Below, in pieces: positions 1-19,538 of a stretch of DNA of 64,000 nucleotides. The notes under the pieces were generated by a model, which was given only the letters and a program-made list of their open reading frames with translations, had not been told where the DNA came from and made no database searches. Made by a program: the position numbers and the translations under genes. Location: NCBI GenBank assembly GCA_014773175.1, contig VXCM01000049.1, forward strand, positions 1 to 64,000, written 5' to 3'. The DNA comes from Lucifuga dentata. Its lineage: Eukaryota; Chordata; Actinopteri; Ophidiiformes; Bythitidae. The stretch's first letter is position 1; every line of letters starts with the position of its first letter.

Positions 1-141
1 AAAGATTAGGGGATTTGAAAAAAATAACAGGAAAACTAAAATACGGTTTTATGTTTTGGAAATTGTTTGTTAGTAACATAAGATATATTCAGGTTATATA
101 TATTGGGCTCAAACATGCACAATCACCGGTATGGTCTTTTA
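1..141 (+). mobile_element. Fragment of a piggyBac-like MITE in a mocos intron
   Basis: This stretch resembles, in the opposite orientation, the left half of the complete element at 54169-54767. Shared landmarks are AATACGGTTTTATG, TTGGGCTCAAACATGCA and an end reading TGGTCTTTTAA. A TTAA overlaps the end, as expected for a piggyBac-type target site. The copy is cut by the window edge and lies just downstream of mocos exon 13. The match was made by eye, so the family assignment is inferred. Confidence 0.5.
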
Positions 142-201
142 ATGTTTTGCCATTTTGGCGCATTTGAAGTTTTTATCATTTATCTTCAAGTGTCAGCTTA
201 C

Positions 202-3200
202 CACAAATCGAATGTTGCCAATAATCAAGTGCAACCAATTATCTTCCTCAAATGGCTCTATTCCGGTGATGACTAAATTGGCTCGGAAGCGACTAATCAC
301 ATTCTCTGTGTCAAGGAGACGATCATCTTCAGAATGCTCCTGCCTGAGAAAGAGAATGTGAATATTCTGTGTAAAATACCTACAGCAGTGTTAACCGGCA
401 TCACTGCATCCTGATGTACTTTGAATAAACATGTGTTCAAACCTGCTGCTCATTAGTTTCTGGATCAGCTCCACGCTGGCACGGTTGATCATGAGGTACT
501 GAGCTTCATTCACCAAGGAGAGGCACGCAGATGAGGCAGCTGGTAGGGAAAGGCTACAAATTACTCACTGTGCTGCATACAAAAGAAAAAGGTGACCATC
601 AAAATGACCAAAAGATGGGAATGCAAGGTCACTGTCATAGCAACCATACAGCATTTATAACAAACATCACCTTGACTTGCTCATGTGTGACAGATAAGTC
701 CTGGGTAAAGAAATAGCAACCAGACAGAAAAGACAGAAATGCTTCTGTAGGTACCTTCTCCAGGCTTCTTTTTCATGTCTCGGCTATAATCGGGACTTTG
801 CCTTATTAGGCGGCATGGCTGCCCAAGGAACTCTGAAAGCCACGATGCGGCTTCATCTCCACAGTCGACAGTTTCCACTCTGGGGGGGGGNGGGGGGGGG
901 GGGGAGAGAGAAGCAGGATTATGTTCAGGAAGCACCAGGGGAAATCTGTACAGTTTGATATGACTATCCGGGTTTACTATTTGGTGCTATATCCAATCCA
1001 AAAATCACTGGATGAATGAATTTTCTAAAGCTGAGACTCATCAGGCGAGAATTTGTCAGAAGAGATTAATATTGTCTGTTGCTCATCGTTTGTTGTTCCA
1101 GCAAATGGTAAGAAAATAGGAATTTAATGTGAAATTCAATGAAGCCTTATAAAGTTATACAAAAAGTAACATCTACAACGGTGAAGCAATGCAGAATACT
1201 GGAATACAGTACTAATTCAACTTTTTCACTGCTTAAATATAGTCAGTTTATTTAATGCTTAATTTCATGATCATCATTAAATGTGCCGATTAATAATTCC
1301 ATTTCATTATTCTGTATTTAAATTATGAATACATTAATGGATTTTAAATGGATTTGCACTTTTTTTGCATTTTAATATTTGTTATTCCAATGGCTAATGT
1401 TTCTTTTTCTGTTATTCCATCTCACAAGTAACAGGAGCTCTAATCGGCTAGCTGACAAGCAATGCTCTTTCACTGGATGCTGAACATGATGGCTACCCAA
1501 TCAGAGCTCCTGATACTGCTTTGAGGGTTAGTGGGGCATATTGACTGAAGCTTTACATTAAAGCCATTACCAACACAAACTGATGAAGCAGAATGCAAAT
1601 GAACTGTGAGATGGACTATGATAGGACGACATGTTGGCCCTTGAAGGACTTCTTTTACACCTGTGATATTTTTATGGAGAAAATGTGGAATAACTGTGCA
1701 GAAAACATGATCAGGAAAGACTGGCACTTTCCAGAGACCATCAACTTTCTGGCAAAGTATAACATCACTATCACAAATTTGCAGTGGCCTCAAAAAAATT
1801 CGGGACATGGGAGCAGTCATCACAAAGATCTGAGCACGCACAGAAAGAGGCCAAGTTGAGATCACATCAAAGTCATTAAAACAAACCAAAAGTGGGACCA
1901 ACTATATGTCTAGAGGTTCTAGAAACATTGTCGCTGCTAGCTTTTTTCTGAAGACTCTCATGTCTAGGATCACCTTGTCTATCTGTTCAGAGCTACTGTC
2001 AGGCACCAACAGATTTACAACAAATGCTAGGAACTTCTAGTCTCACAAGCTGACAGTTAACAACCATGTTAACAACCTTTGAATTTTTTGATTACTTTTG
2101 AACTGTAAGACTCAGTAATGTCCAGATGATCCCAGAAGTTCCCAAATTTCTAGGTACAGATTGCCTTTTTTTTTAACCACTTAAATTTGCTAGGGGCAGT
2201 GTGTGACAAACACTAGTTATAGCCAGAATAAATGGGTGTAACTTCATAGCATTGCTGCACATTTATTACTTTTAAAGAGCATCATCAATTGATTATTGGT
2301 AACCAATGAAAGTCTGCAGTTCATCTACTGGCACATTCTAGCCTCCATATCTTACACCAAGTGGAAATAAATATATTACAAATGACACGTGTCATATTAG
2401 CCCTGCAGTGTTTCAACTTTTAGAAAATGTCAACTCACCTATCGCCACACACTTTACTCTGGCACACTCTTTGGCTTACGTGCACTGTGTTGTTTTCCAA
2501 GGAGACTGAAACGGTATCCATCCCTGCAAGGTAATAAAAAACAAAGCCTCTATCCAGGAGAATTTGCAGGAGAAAATCCACTTGATTGAAATTTTTTTGG
2601 TTAAACAACATATTTATTTTCACTAAAATACAGACATGCTGTATGACCTGATGCCTGCAGGAGTAATTTATTTGATGGCAGGTGGACTTGTGGGCGAATG
2701 AGGCATAAACGAGGCTCTCGCTTCTGACTCAGGCATACACCGTTTCCATTCACCACCATCCAGCGTCTGTCATAAAGTAAGCCCAAAGGTCCCACTGGCC
2801 AGTTCAGGACCTGCATGTACAATTGCAAAAAGTTATATCAAAATATGGAGAGAGAAAGGATCAGGGAGTGAGACACAGAGCAGGGGTGTCACAGTATGCC
2901 GGTATTGACGACAACCATGATATTAAAAAATGAAATACTGATATTGTACTAATAATACACATATATCGTGTAAATAATCCAACACCTCTTAAATTATTTC
3001 CATTTCTTTCCGTTCTTGCTTTGTCTCCGTACACATACATCCATTACGTGTCGTTGCTCTTTTTGAAGCTTTTGTACAATTATGGTTACAGATTCTTTCC
3101 ACCTCCCTATACTCGTATTTGGAGTGTAATTAATTTGCAAAAAAAAGAGACAAAATGTATAATAAACAAAATTAAAAATGAATTTGACTGATAGCATTAT

Positions 3201-6200
3201 TATTATTATTATTATTATTTCTTTCAGATTTTCTATAGATATCACGATAATATCGTTGTCCTGAATTCTTTTGGCCACGATAGTTGTGGAGTGAAAATGT
3301 GATACCGTGACAGCCCTAACACAGAGACAAGGAAAGGGGAAAAGTTGGAGAGACAAAGATAAGGTTGGTCTACCTCATATGCTCCACATGATTTGATGGG
3401 ATATATATAGATGTTGGTCAGGGTATAAGCCTCCGCATGGCTGTTTGCATCTGTGCTGATATCTTTGTGTACAAAACCCCTCAGTGATGCTTCGGGCTTA
3501 TCTTTCTCATCTTCCTGATAGATTTTGGAATTTTTGACGAGAGGATCTTCATTTGATACTGTGGCTGTTTTAAGCTCCTCTAGTCTAAGTTGGTCCACTT
3601 TCACTGGTTTCTCTACAAAGCAGTCAGCAACAAAGGTCAGAAACTTTTGACAATCCTCAAACGTTGACATGTAACCAAAGGACACCCGAACAGATCCGGT
3701 CGGCTGGCCATTCACCATGTCGATGTTGTCCCCACAGATGTGACCAGCCTTAAAGCAAAAACATATAATATTCATACCAACACTTTTCTGGAATGGGATC
3801 TGAACATTTTTTCTGAGTCCTTGATCTCTCACCTGTAGATTTCTCTTCATCTGATGATTGGTGATCCCCAGAAAGAACTGGCAGGCCCCTGTGTTACAGA
3901 AGCAACCTGTGCGTACATGAATATTGTACAGGCTTGCCATTCTGTCCACCTGAAGAGAACAGAGAGACTGAATTATTGTAATATGCACCAGCACTGCAAA
4001 TGCTTGCAAGTAGATAAACTGTTAGGAACCCGTAATAATATTTACTGAACTCACCTGAGAATAGCCAATTATATGTCCATGAGAATCCTTTAGGTTGAAA
4101 TTCAATATTGCACCCTGTGTGCTTGGACTCTCAAACTGGCCTTCAGTGTATATCTGAGCCACTGGTTGTCCGTTGCCATGGCAAAGACTTGACAGCAGCA
4201 TGTAAGTGTAGCGTGCTAAGCCAAAAGTGTGCAACTGGATATTGTGCATGCCCCCTGAAGGCAAAAAAAAAAGAGAGAAGCAAAACAGGGCTTCTGTGAA
4301 TACTTTCCAAAAGCTGATTATCATTGCTCTGCAATTAAATGATGTTTTTTTTTTTTGTTTCTCTATGAATTATGTACCTGTGATCCTGTACAGAGCTTCA
4401 AAACCATGATTGAGAGCGATGATGTCCAGGAAAGAAATGGTTCCATCTTCAAATCTTTATGGAAATAAAAAAATATGGAACATTAGAAAGGCTGCAGGAG
4501 CAATAAAGCAACAGGGAACTTTGGAAAAAAAAAAAACATTCAGGCTTTGGGAGGCTGGTACAGTGTTTCACCTATCAGAAATATTTGCTGCATGCACATA
4601 AAAATCTTCTCCGGAAAGATAAGCTGCTGCTGTGCCTCCTCCAAAATAAGTCTTTTTTAGCATTCCAGCAGCGTCGTTGCGGACAATGAGAGCTCCCAGA
4701 CCTGTAGGGAAGCCAAATATTTTGTAGAAAGAGACGGGAATGAAATCAGCAGGGTACTCCTGTAGGTTTAGAGGGGAAGAGCTGACGTGAGAGGCTGCAT
4801 CCAGCAGCACAAGCCAGCGGCCCGGATGGTTACACGCTGGGTAAAGGTGTCTCGCCTGGATGCCTTTTACATAGCTGAGAGGATATTTCCTCCCAGAAAA
4901 ATTGCTTTGAGCTGGGTAGCAGAAGAGGTGTGGTGTCTGGCAAATAACATCTTCACCTTGAGCTTCAGCCTTTGCACTGTGTTCCACTTCTTGCAGAGTG
5001 ACCGGCAGGGTAAGCACCCCCTGACTAGAAGTCAGTCCTCTGATGCCGACCACAGAGGTATGGCTGTCAGTGAGGTAGCTGAAGTGACTCCCTGCTTCCT
5101 TATCAGTCTGTGACCTCCAGGGGAAGCTTTCAGCCACTAATTTGAGAGCCGCTGTACAACCAGAAGTGAAAATCACAGAGTACTCCTCAGGGGTGGTGTT
5201 AAAATGCTGCAAGACCCTGTAAGAAAATATTCGCTTTTAATTATTTGATCCGGCAAAGTAGCGTGCGAAAGTACGGTAGTCAGATTATAAATGTTGTTGT
5301 TTCTGAAGGCAGGAATAGTTTTTACCTGTATCTGACTCTCTCCACAGTGTCATGTGTCAATCTACTGCTGGGGTTATGGCTGTGAGGGTTTCCTGTTGGT
5401 AAAAATAACAGTGAAAAAAAAAACAACTTGGAACACAAATGCTTCAAACATTGATGGCTGAGAATAATAATAAAAGGGTTTCTTAAAAGTGTCATTCATA
5501 CAATACAATGCCTTTAGGATGTAGTAACGTCATTATTAAATTATGCATGAATATCTTATTCAAAAGGACGGCATGTTCAACTGTCTTTAACATAATGTCT
5601 AGCTCAGGTCATAATATGGAAATAATTCTAAAAGTGTTCAACGTGAAGGACCGATGTCTAGCCTTACCAGACATTTCTATGACTGCAAAGTGTTTTTAAT
5701 AAATCCTTAATATTCACATTTTCTAAGCGATCAAGTGTCCACTGCTCTACCATACTAATTTATGTCTTACCAAATTAGTAAGGAATTATAATATTTAAGG
5801 ACATAATAGAATATCAGTTACACTATAACTCAGCTTCCACTCTGTTGAGGTGAACAACATACTATTTCAGTATGAACACTGACAAATAAGAATTTAAACT
5901 TTTTCCAAGCAAATTTTCTAAATTATAAAATAGAAATATGGAATTTTCTCTCATAACTATATCAGGATGGGTATATTATGCTTGAGTCAAGCATTTTAAA
6001 ACACCAAAATGTTAAACAGTGATGCTTATTCCACTTTTTCCCCCACCAAAAATAAGTCATTAAATCGATTACTGCAGATTATTTTTTACAGTGTAACAGG
6101 GTGGCCAATAGACTAGGACACAAACTAATTTCAGTTTTGTTGCACATTCTATCTGCATTAATCACAGTGAAATACTGTATATTTGAAGATATCATTTTTA

Positions 6201-6698
6201 AATTAAAAGAAAGCAAAAAAAAAATGAAAGACTGGATTTATTATTTATTCTTATATTTTAAAAGGAGATGAATGCGGAAATGGTTTCAATACATTTGAAT
6301 TCACTCTCATGGTGGTTTATAGTAAAAATCGTGTATAAAAACACGTGAAAAGTTTCACACAATATTGCAAAGGTACTCTGACCCATAATTAGCCTTATTA
6401 GTGGGTATTTGCTCTCTTACCGTACACATTGGTGGACATGTCCTGGCAAAAGTCTCGGAGCAGAGACTCTGGGTACAGAGTTGCTGCTGCATGATCCAGA
6501 TAAGTGATTCCTAAAAGTAAAAGCAGCCATGTCAGCTGTCAGGAAGACAAACCCACGTTGCACACATGACATGACATGAATGTTACCTTTAATCCTCGTG
6601 AACTCCTGCGCAATCGTGTCTTGGAAGTTTTGCTCGTAACCATAGTGACTCCAAAGCTGCTGGAAAGATTCAAAAGCGCAAAGTTTGTGGAAATCCAT
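202..6698 (-). CDS. mocos: Molybdenum cofactor sulfurase, 13 exons, C-terminus off the left edge
   Basis: The enzyme takes sulfur from L-cysteine with its PLP-dependent NifS-like domain and passes it to the molybdenum cofactor, activating xanthine dehydrogenase and aldehyde oxidase in the cytosol. Coding exons in transcript order: 6698-6587, 6510-6421, 5392-5326, 5216-4572, 4454-4378, 4254-4055, 3949-3833, 3748-3374, 2810-2648, 2523-2439, 879-755, 539-443, 343-202. All junctions are GT-AG and all phases match, giving exactly 765 codons. The human protein is about 888 residues, so roughly the last 100 (the MOSC core) lie off the left edge. Visible hallmarks are LDHAAAT near residue 40, the PLP lysine in SFYKIFGFPTGLG (about K255), the persulfide cysteine motif GCFCNTGAC (about 412-420), and the start of the MOSC region in exons 9-13 (WPVGPLGLLYDRRW, SLVNEAQYL). 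ATG 6698 opens a first exon that joins exon 2 in phase. No frameshift or internal stop was found. Confidence 0.95.
881..904. repeat. Poly(G) run with one N at the mocos exon 11 acceptor
   Basis: More than 20 G on the plus strand, broken by an N at 891. On the mocos strand this is a C-run that serves as the polypyrimidine tract directly before the exon 11 acceptor (AG at 881-880). Its true length is unresolved in the assembly. Confidence 0.85.
1470..1901 (-). other. Open frames on both strands inside mocos intron 10, origin unknown
   Basis: Within the intron between mocos exons 10 and 11, a 143-codon frame is open on the minus strand and an 88-codon frame on the plus strand (1593-1859). I recognise neither product. 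The plus frame is rich in Cys and Trp near its start (DRTTCWP, WNNCAE). There are no clear splice sites. A decayed transposase or retro-pseudogene is possible, but chance is also plausible. Confidence 0.2.
3197..3219. repeat. (ATT)n microsatellite
   Basis: About eight ATT units in the mocos intron between exons 8 and 9 (2811-3373). The rest of that intron is AT-rich, and I see no other structure in it. Confidence 0.85.
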
Positions 6699-6860
6699 CG
6701 GTCGTTTTGAAGCTAAAGGACGCTGGAGAGGAAAGCAGGGCTACATCATGTTCAGGGTCCAAGTCCGGGATCATAAACCGGTTACGAGTTCATATCGGGA
6801 CGAAACGATTCGCCTCGGATTCCTCTTACAGTCAAACCAGTTTTACCGTCTGAACACGGA
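6699..6860 (-). promoter_or_regulatory. Probable mocos 5' UTR and promoter region
   Basis: This is the stretch directly upstream of the mocos start codon. It is less AT-rich than its surroundings and has several CpG sites, ending at an A-run near 6860. I see no clear TATA box. The assignment rests on position and base composition only. Confidence 0.4.
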
Positions 6861-6893
6861 AAAAAAAAAAACTGTTGTGTTGCCTGATCATCC

Positions 6894-6921
6894 CATTTAT
6901 TTATTTATTTATTTATTTATA
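6894..6921. repeat. (TTTA)n microsatellite
   Basis: About six to seven TTTA units upstream of the mocos promoter region. Confidence 0.85.
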
Positions 6922-9900
6922 AATCAGATATTCCTGCTATTGTTTGCTTCATGTTACCAGCAGGTCTTTAGTCAGATACTTTGTACTAGCAGCAGAATGT
7001 ACTCAAGGAGCTAACATAAAAGTGTTGTGCTAGTACTTAATGTACCAAAAATGAAATCCTCAAACATTTGAAGTTTTTCTTCTGGTAACCTTTGAGGACT
7101 TTGAAATAAAATAAACATGACCAAAACTTGAGATAAAAAACCTTTCACGCCNCCCCCCCCCCCCCATTTTTTTTTATTTTCAAGCAATTTGAAGGATTAC
7201 ATAATGAGTATATTCTGTGATCTCTTAAACACAGCACCTAAAATGCAATATGCCATTGAGCTGAAACAAAGCTGAGATACAAATAATTTGGCAGTAACAC
7301 TATTGTACAAATTTATTTAATGATAGATTAAAAATATTAATCTGCACAGTAACTAGTAACTACAGATCTGAAGTGCTCCTGCTTTCTATCAAGTTGCTAC
7401 TTGCTTGTGTGCTCTTGTTAAACATACAGAAAATATAATATTTGTATAGTTTCTCCCCTGAGGAAGGTGAGCCAACAAAATTTACATGGAAGTATGGATG
7501 TGAGCTAACAACAAGGTTTGGGAGGTTTGGGAGATATTTAAAAATATCCATATATTATTGATAGGATGGTAATGGTGAAGAAATCATGTGAATTACATTT
7601 CACCACCTTCCAAGGCATTGACTTTATGTAGTTTTTTCAGTAACTGTAACAGGTTACAGTAATGTCTCAGTGGGCACCTCACATAATCCCATAACACATA
7701 ATCCATGCCTCTCAAATCTCATTGGCACACGAGGTACAAGGGGGAGAAATTAGTCACAATCAGTTGGCTTGAAATGCCTGATTTTCTCATGGTCTCAGAC
7801 TGGATAGAAATAGCTCCTGCCAAATATTATCTTTGGATTAAAGCCATTAATAGCTTTGATTGTTGTGGTTCTCATTTGTTTGAGTACCCAAACACACACT
7901 ACAAGGGTTATTATACTTCTCAGGACTTTTATTTATTTTTAAAATTCCTTACTCGTTAATAATAAATGCCTAATCTTACCCCTAAGCCCTACTCTTTACT
8001 TAAAAAAAAGTCCCTTAAAAGTAAATAATTGCAACTTGTCCTGATTTTAAGGAATTTTCACTTTTCTGTTCTGATGAGAACACATGTTTCTTGTAATTTT
8101 CGAAATACAACATGGAAATACTCCCTATGTGGCTTGTTATCTTTAAATATGGAGAAACCACTGTGCTTTCTCTGAAAGACAGCCTTGAGGCTCACAGCAG
8201 CCATCATTGTCTCCGTGCAATGCAGTGAATAGTAATTAAATTTGCCACTTATGCTCCGCTGATTCATTTCCTTCACAAATTCGAAGCTGAGCTGCATACA
8301 TTTTTCTGTGCAGAAGGGCTGTATTGTATCCAGTATGGCCTCATTACAAGGGCAGAAGGGCTCGTCAGCTTGGTGTGGGGGAGGGCAGAGACAGAGAGGG
8401 GTGAAGCACCCCACGAAGACATTGTGCTTAACATCACTAAATACCTCCAACTCCACATTGTGCTTCTCAGCTCTCAATTAGTTGAGTTCCTTGCACAGAG
8501 CACTGACTTCACTCAGGGCAATTTATTTTTAGAGAAAATCTGGCCCTGTGTAAGCAGGACTCTCTCTGGGAATCTAATAATGAACACAGCAGAGACACAG
8601 AGTTGTTAGTCTCAAAGTAACATCAAGCTAACAAAGTTTATGCTCAGTGCCTCTGTGTGTGTTTTTGATGGCTCCAAAAGGCTAGACCTTCATAGTTTTT
8701 TGTTGTAGTGGGTTTAACTGTAGCCTTGCCTGTCTGTGCTGCAGTGTCCAGCAGAAGAGCCTCTTTGCCCTGCCCTCAGGCCTCTTCAGCTTGTGGATCT
8801 CTGTGCGGAGGAACGCCTCTTTTGTGGCTCTGACAGGGAGAATTAAGCAAGAGATGTGGGTTCACTTGTCCTGCATAGGGGCTTACCCTGAGCTAAGCTG
8901 AGGGACTAATAGCAAAGCCAGCCTCCGTTCCAGCCGGTCTGAGGGCACAGGGAGCCATCTGTCCACTCTGTATAATAACTGACAACAAAGGGGGCAAACT
9001 CTGAGCACGGACCATAAACTACAGGGCCGTTCATTTAGAAGATACCAGCAATAAAGAAGAGGAGCAATTTTTTTTTATATACAGAAGGTCAGTACTTCAT
9101 ATGAATTATTTGTGTTGCATTACAAGGCCTTTCAGTAGCATAAAGAAATGTAGGGTAGAATTCCTTACTGCAAGTTTCCAAAAAAATAACAATGTTAGTT
9201 TTATTGGGATCTGGTCAGATAGATACAGTATTCTAATTTGTTCTTCACTTTTTAATGGAACATAAATAATTTGTGGCTCTATTATGATGTCCATCAGGTT
9301 GCATTGATTCAAACTTGTTCTGTAGTGTTAATGCTTGTCCTTGCACTCACATACAGTATATTAGAGATTTTTTGGGCCAGAATATTTCCACCGAAATATT
9401 ATAGATTAGAAATAAATGAGATACCGCATCAATGAGATTGAATGAATTTCCACTCTTGAATTATATAACTTCCATGTTGCTGCAAGGCCCCACTCTGATG
9501 TGTCAAGGCTCATTAATAGTATAATTAATGGTATTACTTTAGTAATATAGTTAATAAGGCTTATTGTACAATATATATTGTTTTGTTTCTAGATTGCTGT
9601 TGAGGATGAAATTATCTTATCATCTCCACTTTCAATATGTTCATCATTTTGTTATTTGTCCTCAGAAAGGAATATACAGTATTTTAAATGAAACCCTTCA
9701 AGTAATCCACTTAGCTATTGTTGTCTATTTTCCTCAAGGATTAATGCCCCTTTTATTCTCTGAAGTACATTTCTGCCTGTCAGTGCACAGCGAATTGAGT
9801 TAGATTATCCATATATCATTGTGTACTCTGTTGCTACTGTTGTGCACTCGTGTTTTGTTCGGAAGTCTTGAGTGGGTGCTGACATGCTAGAGGTGACACA

Positions 9901-10109
9901 AATGGGTCAAAAGGGTCTTAGCATTAACTAAACAAATCCCAGCCTATGGGATTAGACGGTGGTGTTGCTGTTTGTTCGGTGCATCCAGTGTAACTTTAAA
10001 AAGCTACACAGAAGTGACAACATATATGTTGTTATCAGAAAGAGAAACATCACTTTTTCATGATATCATCTGGATAAAGTGTTTTAGTTGAGGCTGAAAT
10101 GTGCTGGAA

Positions 10110-10366
10110 CAGTGGTTTCAAACTGTGTAACCACCGGTGGTAGTTGAAGTGCTCCCTGGTGGTAAATCAGATAAAGTGGGAAATTTCTGCAGCAAATCAA
10201 AATCATTGAAAACGATGAAAAAATGGTATTGCGGCAAATTATTCACAAATAAAAAACTGTATTAAGCTTATTCTCTTTTTATTAAGAATTAGATTTTTTG
10301 TTTTGTTGTTGAAAATAGCCCAACTACTGCTCAGGGATGGTGTTTGGTTGATCATGAGATCCATTG
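10110..10366 (-). mobile_element. hAT-type MITE with near-perfect 8-bp target duplication
   Basis: The left end is CAGTGGTTTCAAACTG. The right end, read in reverse complement, is CAATGGATCTCATG. Both match the hAT consensus CAGTGGTTCTCA with few changes. The flanks are TGCTGGAA and TGCTAGAA, a 7-of-8 target duplication. The internal ACCACCGGTGGTA block is shared with the copy at 14864-15138 in the opposite orientation. There is no transposase, so the element is non-autonomous. Confidence 0.6.
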
Positions 10367-10821
10367 TGCTAGAACAATGTCTCGCTATACTAATCTGAAC
10401 TCCTGAAAAAAACACGTTTACTTGGTCATTATCATACAGAAATTGTCACATTGTATTAGATTGCTGTGAAAGTCTATATCACATCACTGTAGCATGCTGC
10501 AGTCAAACCAATACAAATTTGTGGTCTTTTTTTAGGTGTGGAATGGCAGCAGAGAGTTCTGTATTTACTGGTTTGTGTGAGTATCTAAGCTGGGGTTTGG
10601 GGGTGGGTCAAATATCATGTATTACATATTAGATTGTATACTCTGTAAAAAGTCAGCGGGGACTGAATTGAACAATCATCAACAGAGTGCCAAGATCCCT
10701 CCTCTTTTTACATCACCAAGGTCTCTTAACATTTCAGATGCTAAAGAACTCACATTAAGCCCCAAATCCTGCTAGGGGCCCAGAGTACCCATTAGCATTA
10801 CCTGGTCTTTTCAGTTAGATC

Positions 10822-11010
10822 AGTTCTAAATCCTGGCCCTCAAGTGCCACAGTGCTGCATATTTCCCATCTGTTCTAGCCGTATGCAGGCCTGGTTAGCA
10901 AAATCGGATGTGTTTAGCCAATCAAGATCTGGGAGGAACAAACTTTTGTTCAAGCAAACATATCTGATGTGGTTAATCAGGCTTAGTACTCGAGGATCAG
11001 GATTGATAAG
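10822..11010. mobile_element. Small dispersed MITE, tentatively hAT-like
   Basis: It begins near AGTTCTAAATCCTGGCCCTC and ends near CTCGAGGATCAGGATTGATA, whose reverse complement resembles the start. The inverted ends around CCTGGYCCTCRAG, with an AATCAGGC segment between, resemble a repeat common in fish genomes. No clear target duplication was found. Confidence 0.45.
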
Positions 11011-11544
11011 CAGTCAGTACATTTACATGCTTTGTTTGTACTTGGATTAAAACAATACACTGCATGTAAACACCATAATCAGCATAAATCGGCATTGTGT
11101 ACTCTGGGTAACACTGCTAGACCCTTTTTTTCACAATCAGATGAAGCAATCTGTGAATACATTGCTTAGAATCCTATTAATTATCCATGTCTTAATCCAC
11201 ATTTTTGCCTTACCGGTAATCATAGTACGGACAAAAATCAGAATATAGTGTGCGTGTAAACAAACTGACTGAGTTAGATCTTCTTTTAATTACAAATGCT
11301 TTATTTTAATCAATTTACCTCCTACAGACAGGCTCTTAAATGAATGCAACACAATCCAAACCAAATGAAGTTCTTAAAGAACTTAAAGAACCCTGAAAGG
11401 TGACCTTTATCTTTCACCGACTTTTCTCCTGCACTGCTGCATTGAGAGACATTCTTTATTTGCTCTGCAAATACAGTAAATTGGATATGCAGCCAGCACA
11501 GAACAGAACAGACATTGTGTGGTGTCAGTGTGATATTAAGAGAC

Positions 11545-11580
11545 AGTCACACACACATGCACACGCGCGCACACACACAT
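11545..11580. repeat. (CA)n microsatellite with a CG interruption
   Basis: An imperfect CA run interrupted by a short CGCGCG stretch. Confidence 0.8.
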
Positions 11581-12509
11581 CAGTTGATCCTCAGGCCTCT
11601 ACAACACGAGTGGCTGCCTTTGTATCTTATCTAAGTCAAAGGAGTCACACAAGTTGTATTTAGCTGGAACTGAAGACACGGTCCCATGTGATGATTGCAT
11701 CTACTGATAAGCTTATCTCCCTCCAGTCACAGCTACAGGATCAGACGACAAACAACAATGGTCCACTACTCCTCAGAGACCGAAAAGCTCCCTGATTAAT
11801 TCTTTAAAAGGGAATTCAATTCTGTTTAGTGACAGCTTAAAAAATGACTGCGCCATCTTAGCAGCATTTTTTCTGTTACTGTATATTTTCCACAGTTAAG
11901 GTAATGACCCAGGACATTTTCAAATAGATGTCTATTTTTCTTCCACTGCGGATGGATAAAACAATTATGAGGACATATCCTCCAGGCTACCAGCTTGTCT
12001 GTACCAGGTATATCTGTACAATTTAGTGCAGTCCAAACCAATAATCACACAATAAATACAAAAATTGTGAAGGTTATAATGTTGACACTGTGTCAAAATG
12101 GTGCTGATTGAACTTTATGATGATTTTTGTGCCCATAGTTAGTGGTAGCACTTTGATGTATTATAGTATATCGGATAAGACTTAATTTATGACACAAAAT
12201 GCACACATGCACAGTTCTGCAATGGTTAAAACCTCTTTCTGGTAGTCCCACTGGTGAGTCCTTTATTATATTCTAGTGAAAATCACAGAGTTTCTAGAGA
12301 TATGAAATATGGGAATTGGGAAAATGTGCATAAAATGATGCACAGGACAACTAGAATATTTTAGTTTGATTGAATGGTGCAACTATAAAATATAATTTGA
12401 GGATTTCACTCAATCTGAGCATCATTCAGCTTTAATGAAGTGCTGTATGTGATGCTGCCATACAGTGTAAGAAAAGGTTTTAGGGAAAATTGAGAGTTTA
12501 AGAGGTTAC

Positions 12510-12531
12510 AAAAAAAAAAAAAAAAAAAAAA
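12510..12531. repeat. Poly(A) run
   Basis: About 21 consecutive A. It is not preceded by a recognisable retrogene. Confidence 0.85.
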
Positions 12532-13014
12532 GAATCAAGGACTTATTTTCATTGTGGTCCAAAAAATCCCAGAAAGCATCAGGCATAAATAGCATTTAGA
12601 AGCACAATATCATGTGAGGTGTCAGGGGTTGTTTCTAATATTCTGTCTCCTTCATGTACGGATGAAATATTAATCTAATACAACACTTCTAACTTCAGCC
12701 TCACAAACACCTAACACAATGTCAACCAAAAGACTCTTCACAAAAGTAGGATTTATTGCAGGCATATTGTATTGCATTGCATTAGGTTGTACAGGTGTAC
12801 CTACCTGGCTTCCTGTAGCAGCAGCAGTTTCATGGTAATAAAAGAAGAAGTGGGTGTTTAGCATGAGCAGTAATAGCCACCATGTCTGAACATGCAACAA
12901 AAGCTTGAAACGTATATAGATACCACAATACTTGCTATAAAAACTGGAAATGCCTCAATCCAATTTTTTTCTTTTTCTGCAGAGTGTTTACTTTAAAGCT
13001 TGGAAACACTAATA

Positions 13015-19538
<6,524 letters not shown>

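Larger units (their letters stand above)
6925..12982. other. Intergenic region between mocos and pcbp4
   Basis: Six kilobases between the divergent mocos and pcbp4 coding regions. Contents: a C-run with an N at 7152, two small DNA-transposon copies (10110-10366 and 10822-11010), a CA repeat near 11550 and an A-run at 12510. Because the first pcbp4 coding exon begins with 5' UTR at an apparent splice acceptor, an upstream non-coding pcbp4 exon and promoter must lie here or further left. I could not place it. A GC-richer stretch at about 8730-8960 is one candidate. Confidence 0.6.

Noticed and set aside
8058..8477. 139-codon minus-strand frame in the mocos-pcbp4 interval
   Set aside because: There is no recognisable domain, and no promoter or splice context. 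It overlaps other open frames on both strands. It may be chance, or conserved non-coding DNA.
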